Part shown: positions 14,642 to 15,903 of the stretch, one piece after another
How the letters are laid out: each line of letters begins with the position of its first letter
How positions within the stretch are numbered: position 1 is the first letter of the stretch
Origin: Pelagophyceae sp. CCMP2097
Lineage: Eukaryota; Sar; Pelagophyceae
Assembly (NCBI GenBank): GCA_026770575.1
Contig: MU657188.1
Location: forward strand, 299,317-315,219
DNA: 15,903 nucleotides
Reading direction: 5' to 3'
The notes under the pieces: model-generated
Told to the model about the DNA's origin: nothing
Databases searched by the model: none
The model's input: only the letters and a program-made list of their open reading frames with translations
Position numbers and translations under genes: made by a program

Positions 14642-15100
14642 TTGGGTCGGCGCGTCGAGGGGCTCGCTTCGCGGCGTTTCACGACGAACGGGGCGAACCG
14701 TTGGGCCGCGCGGCGTCCGCAGTGGGTCATGGTTATGGAGGCGTGGTTCGCTGCGCCGGACCCGGCGTTGGCGGATTTCCCGAGGATTGGCCGGAAAATG
14801 TATTGTGCGGATATCACACTTTTGCACGCCTTCGTGGGCAGGGACCGCCGCAAGGCTATCCTGTCACCGCCCGACCCACTGCGACGATCTAGGGCCCGGT
14901 CTCCGCGTAGACGCCCTGAAAATAAGTCGCCTCCCGCGGGGGATCTGCTCTCCAACACAGCGCCCCTGGAGCGCAGTGCTCGGCCCGCGCCCGGCCCAGA
15001 TGAACCGAGGCCGCCCATTATCCGGCGCCCCACTAGCATCTCTGGATTATTACGGGACAGTCGTGGCCTACAATTGTATACCGACGATAACGGTTGGTAA
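14642..15100 (+). CDS. Unrecognised open frame, weak
   Basis: A 152-codon frame from ATG to TAA, including a protein-like part (for example VMVMEAWFAAPDPALADFPR at about residues 29-48) followed by an Arg/Pro-rich, low-information half. The opposite strand is also open over 14575-15291 (238 codons), as is a third frame, which is common in stop-poor GC-rich DNA. No family recognised. Codons end in G/C more often in the first half of the plus-strand frame, which is why I prefer it. It could be an exon of a neighbouring gene or chance. Confidence 0.2.
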   Translation: MGRRVEGLASRRFTTNGANRWAARRPQWVMVMEAWFAAPDPALADFPRIGRKMYCADITLLHAFVGRDRRKAILSPPDPLRRSRARSPRRRPENKSPPAGDLLSNTAPLERSARPAPGPDEPRPPIIRRPTSISGLLRDSRGLQLYTDDNGW

Positions 15101-15415
15101 ACCCGAGCCGTCACAGTAAAGTCGCTCGAAAGAGGTGTAAATGGCATCCGAGGCCCTGGGGCGCCGGAAAAGACCCATCCCGTGATCGTCGTACGCGAAA
15201 TACAGGTGATTACCGAGTGTATACCGTAAAATGCACCCAGGCCGTAATCTAAGAGGACCCGTCGAATTAGGCCAGATTTTGGGTGGCCCATAACCTACGT
15301 TTTCCCAGATAATCCGTCTCGGGTATTTTGGAGAGAAGTTTCGGATAATAGTGGCTGCCGTCTCGGCGCTCGGGCGCCTCGGTTAGCCCCTCCCCTCGAG
15401 ATTTTCTTGGATCCT
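15101..15415. other. Intergenic, no feature seen
   Basis: Mixed-composition sequence without arrays from families A, B or C. The last 60 bp (CGGCGCTCGGGCGCC and following) resemble the end of a unit of the 156-bp array, so that array may start before 15416. Confidence 0.4.
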
Positions 15416-15903
15416 CGTGTTGGTCTCGCCCGGTCCATCAATCCATGCCATCAAATCCCTAGGCAGCGCAATACCAGCGCCGTTTCGACTTGATTTATAT
15501 GATGCCTTCTGTGGTCAAGTTAGGGATCTTGCGCTTCGTGCAGGGGGCCCTCTAGGAAGATATTGGAGCCACGTGTTGGTCTCACCCGCCTTGTTGTGCT
15601 GCATCATCAACTTCCTGAACAGCGCGATACCGGCGCCGTTAGAGCTTGTACCGAAAGAAACTTCTTATTTCTGCTCGAGCGACTTACGCGGCGTGTGGGC
15701 AAGGTCGCCAAGGCAGCTTCGTACCTTGTGTTGGTAGCGCCTATCTCGTCAATCTGTACCATCAACTCCCTAGGCAGCGCGCTACTAGCGCCGAATTTGC
15801 TCGAAACGGGAAAAACTCGGTTTGATGAGATCGAGCGTTTTCCTCGGCGTGCGGGCGCCCCCGTCGAGACTTCTTCGTACCATGTGTCGGTCACGTCTGC
15901 TTC
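15416..15903 (-). repeat. 155-156-bp tandem array with 52-residue coding pattern
   Basis: The marker GTGTTGGT or GTGTCGGT recurs with unit starts at 15416, 15572, 15727 and 15883 (spacing 156, 155, 156), and a second block AGCGCnnTACnnGCGCC recurs in each unit. 156 bp is 52 codons: read on the minus strand, units share GA[GS][IS]AL[PF]R[EDK]LM, then ...GxTNT about ten residues later. The unit at 15727-15882 is open throughout; the middle unit is one base short and the first carries a TGA, so if coding it is now degenerate. The array runs out of the window. Confidence 0.82.

Overview
The window is nuclear DNA of a eukaryotic alga, and most of it (577-14290) is one gene split into ten short exons. 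Joined in order, the exons give an uninterrupted 473-residue protein with every RsmI hallmark in the right order: LFIVPTPLG, ACEDTR, SSDAG|TP, VSDPG, LPGACAATTAL, FTFFGF, ILYESPRRV, RELTKTHEEL and a C-terminal helical domain. RsmI is the 16S rRNA (cytidine-1402-2'-O)-methyltransferase. All nine introns are GT...AG, all splice phases agree, the exons total 1422 nt (474 codons with stop), and the N-terminus looks like a signal peptide plus transit peptide. I infer a plastid-targeted enzyme in an alga with a red-lineage complex plastid. Every one of the nine acceptors is followed by G (AG|G), a bias reported for dinoflagellates, but haptophyte or pelagophyte origin is also possible and I cannot settle the lineage.

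About 90% of the gene is intron. Introns fall in two classes: four compact ones (63-110 bp: introns 2, 3, 5, 7) and five large ones (1.1-3.3 kb: introns 1, 4, 6, 8, 9) filled with degenerate short tandem repeats. Three unit families dominate: A, about 13 bp around CCTCGAGACGGCC; B, about 15 bp around GGGACCTTGTCACAG; C, 12-24 bp around CTCGCAAGGCCC. In introns 6 and 8 they occur in the same order A-B-C. In intron 9 a block of A lies in reverse orientation. Other elements are a 194-bp inverted-repeat (MITE-like) element, a foldback between B blocks, an antisense acidic coding-like island between 25-bp direct repeats in intron 6, exact 35-bp, 24-bp, 26-bp and 21-bp arrays, AT-rich tracts and a tRNA-like segment.

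Outside the gene, 1-184 is a dispersed repeat ending in a strong hairpin; a second copy lies in intron 9 (13725-13876). The 5' flank is 185-576. After the stop codon come about 1.1 kb without a recognised gene (one weak open frame) and then a 155-156-bp tandem array (15416 to the window end) whose minus strand keeps a 52-residue reading pattern.

The long open frames in the arrays are by-products of GC-rich repeats, not genes. The main result is that gene calling by ORF length would miss the one real gene here, because its conserved core sits in nine exons of 49-260 nt.
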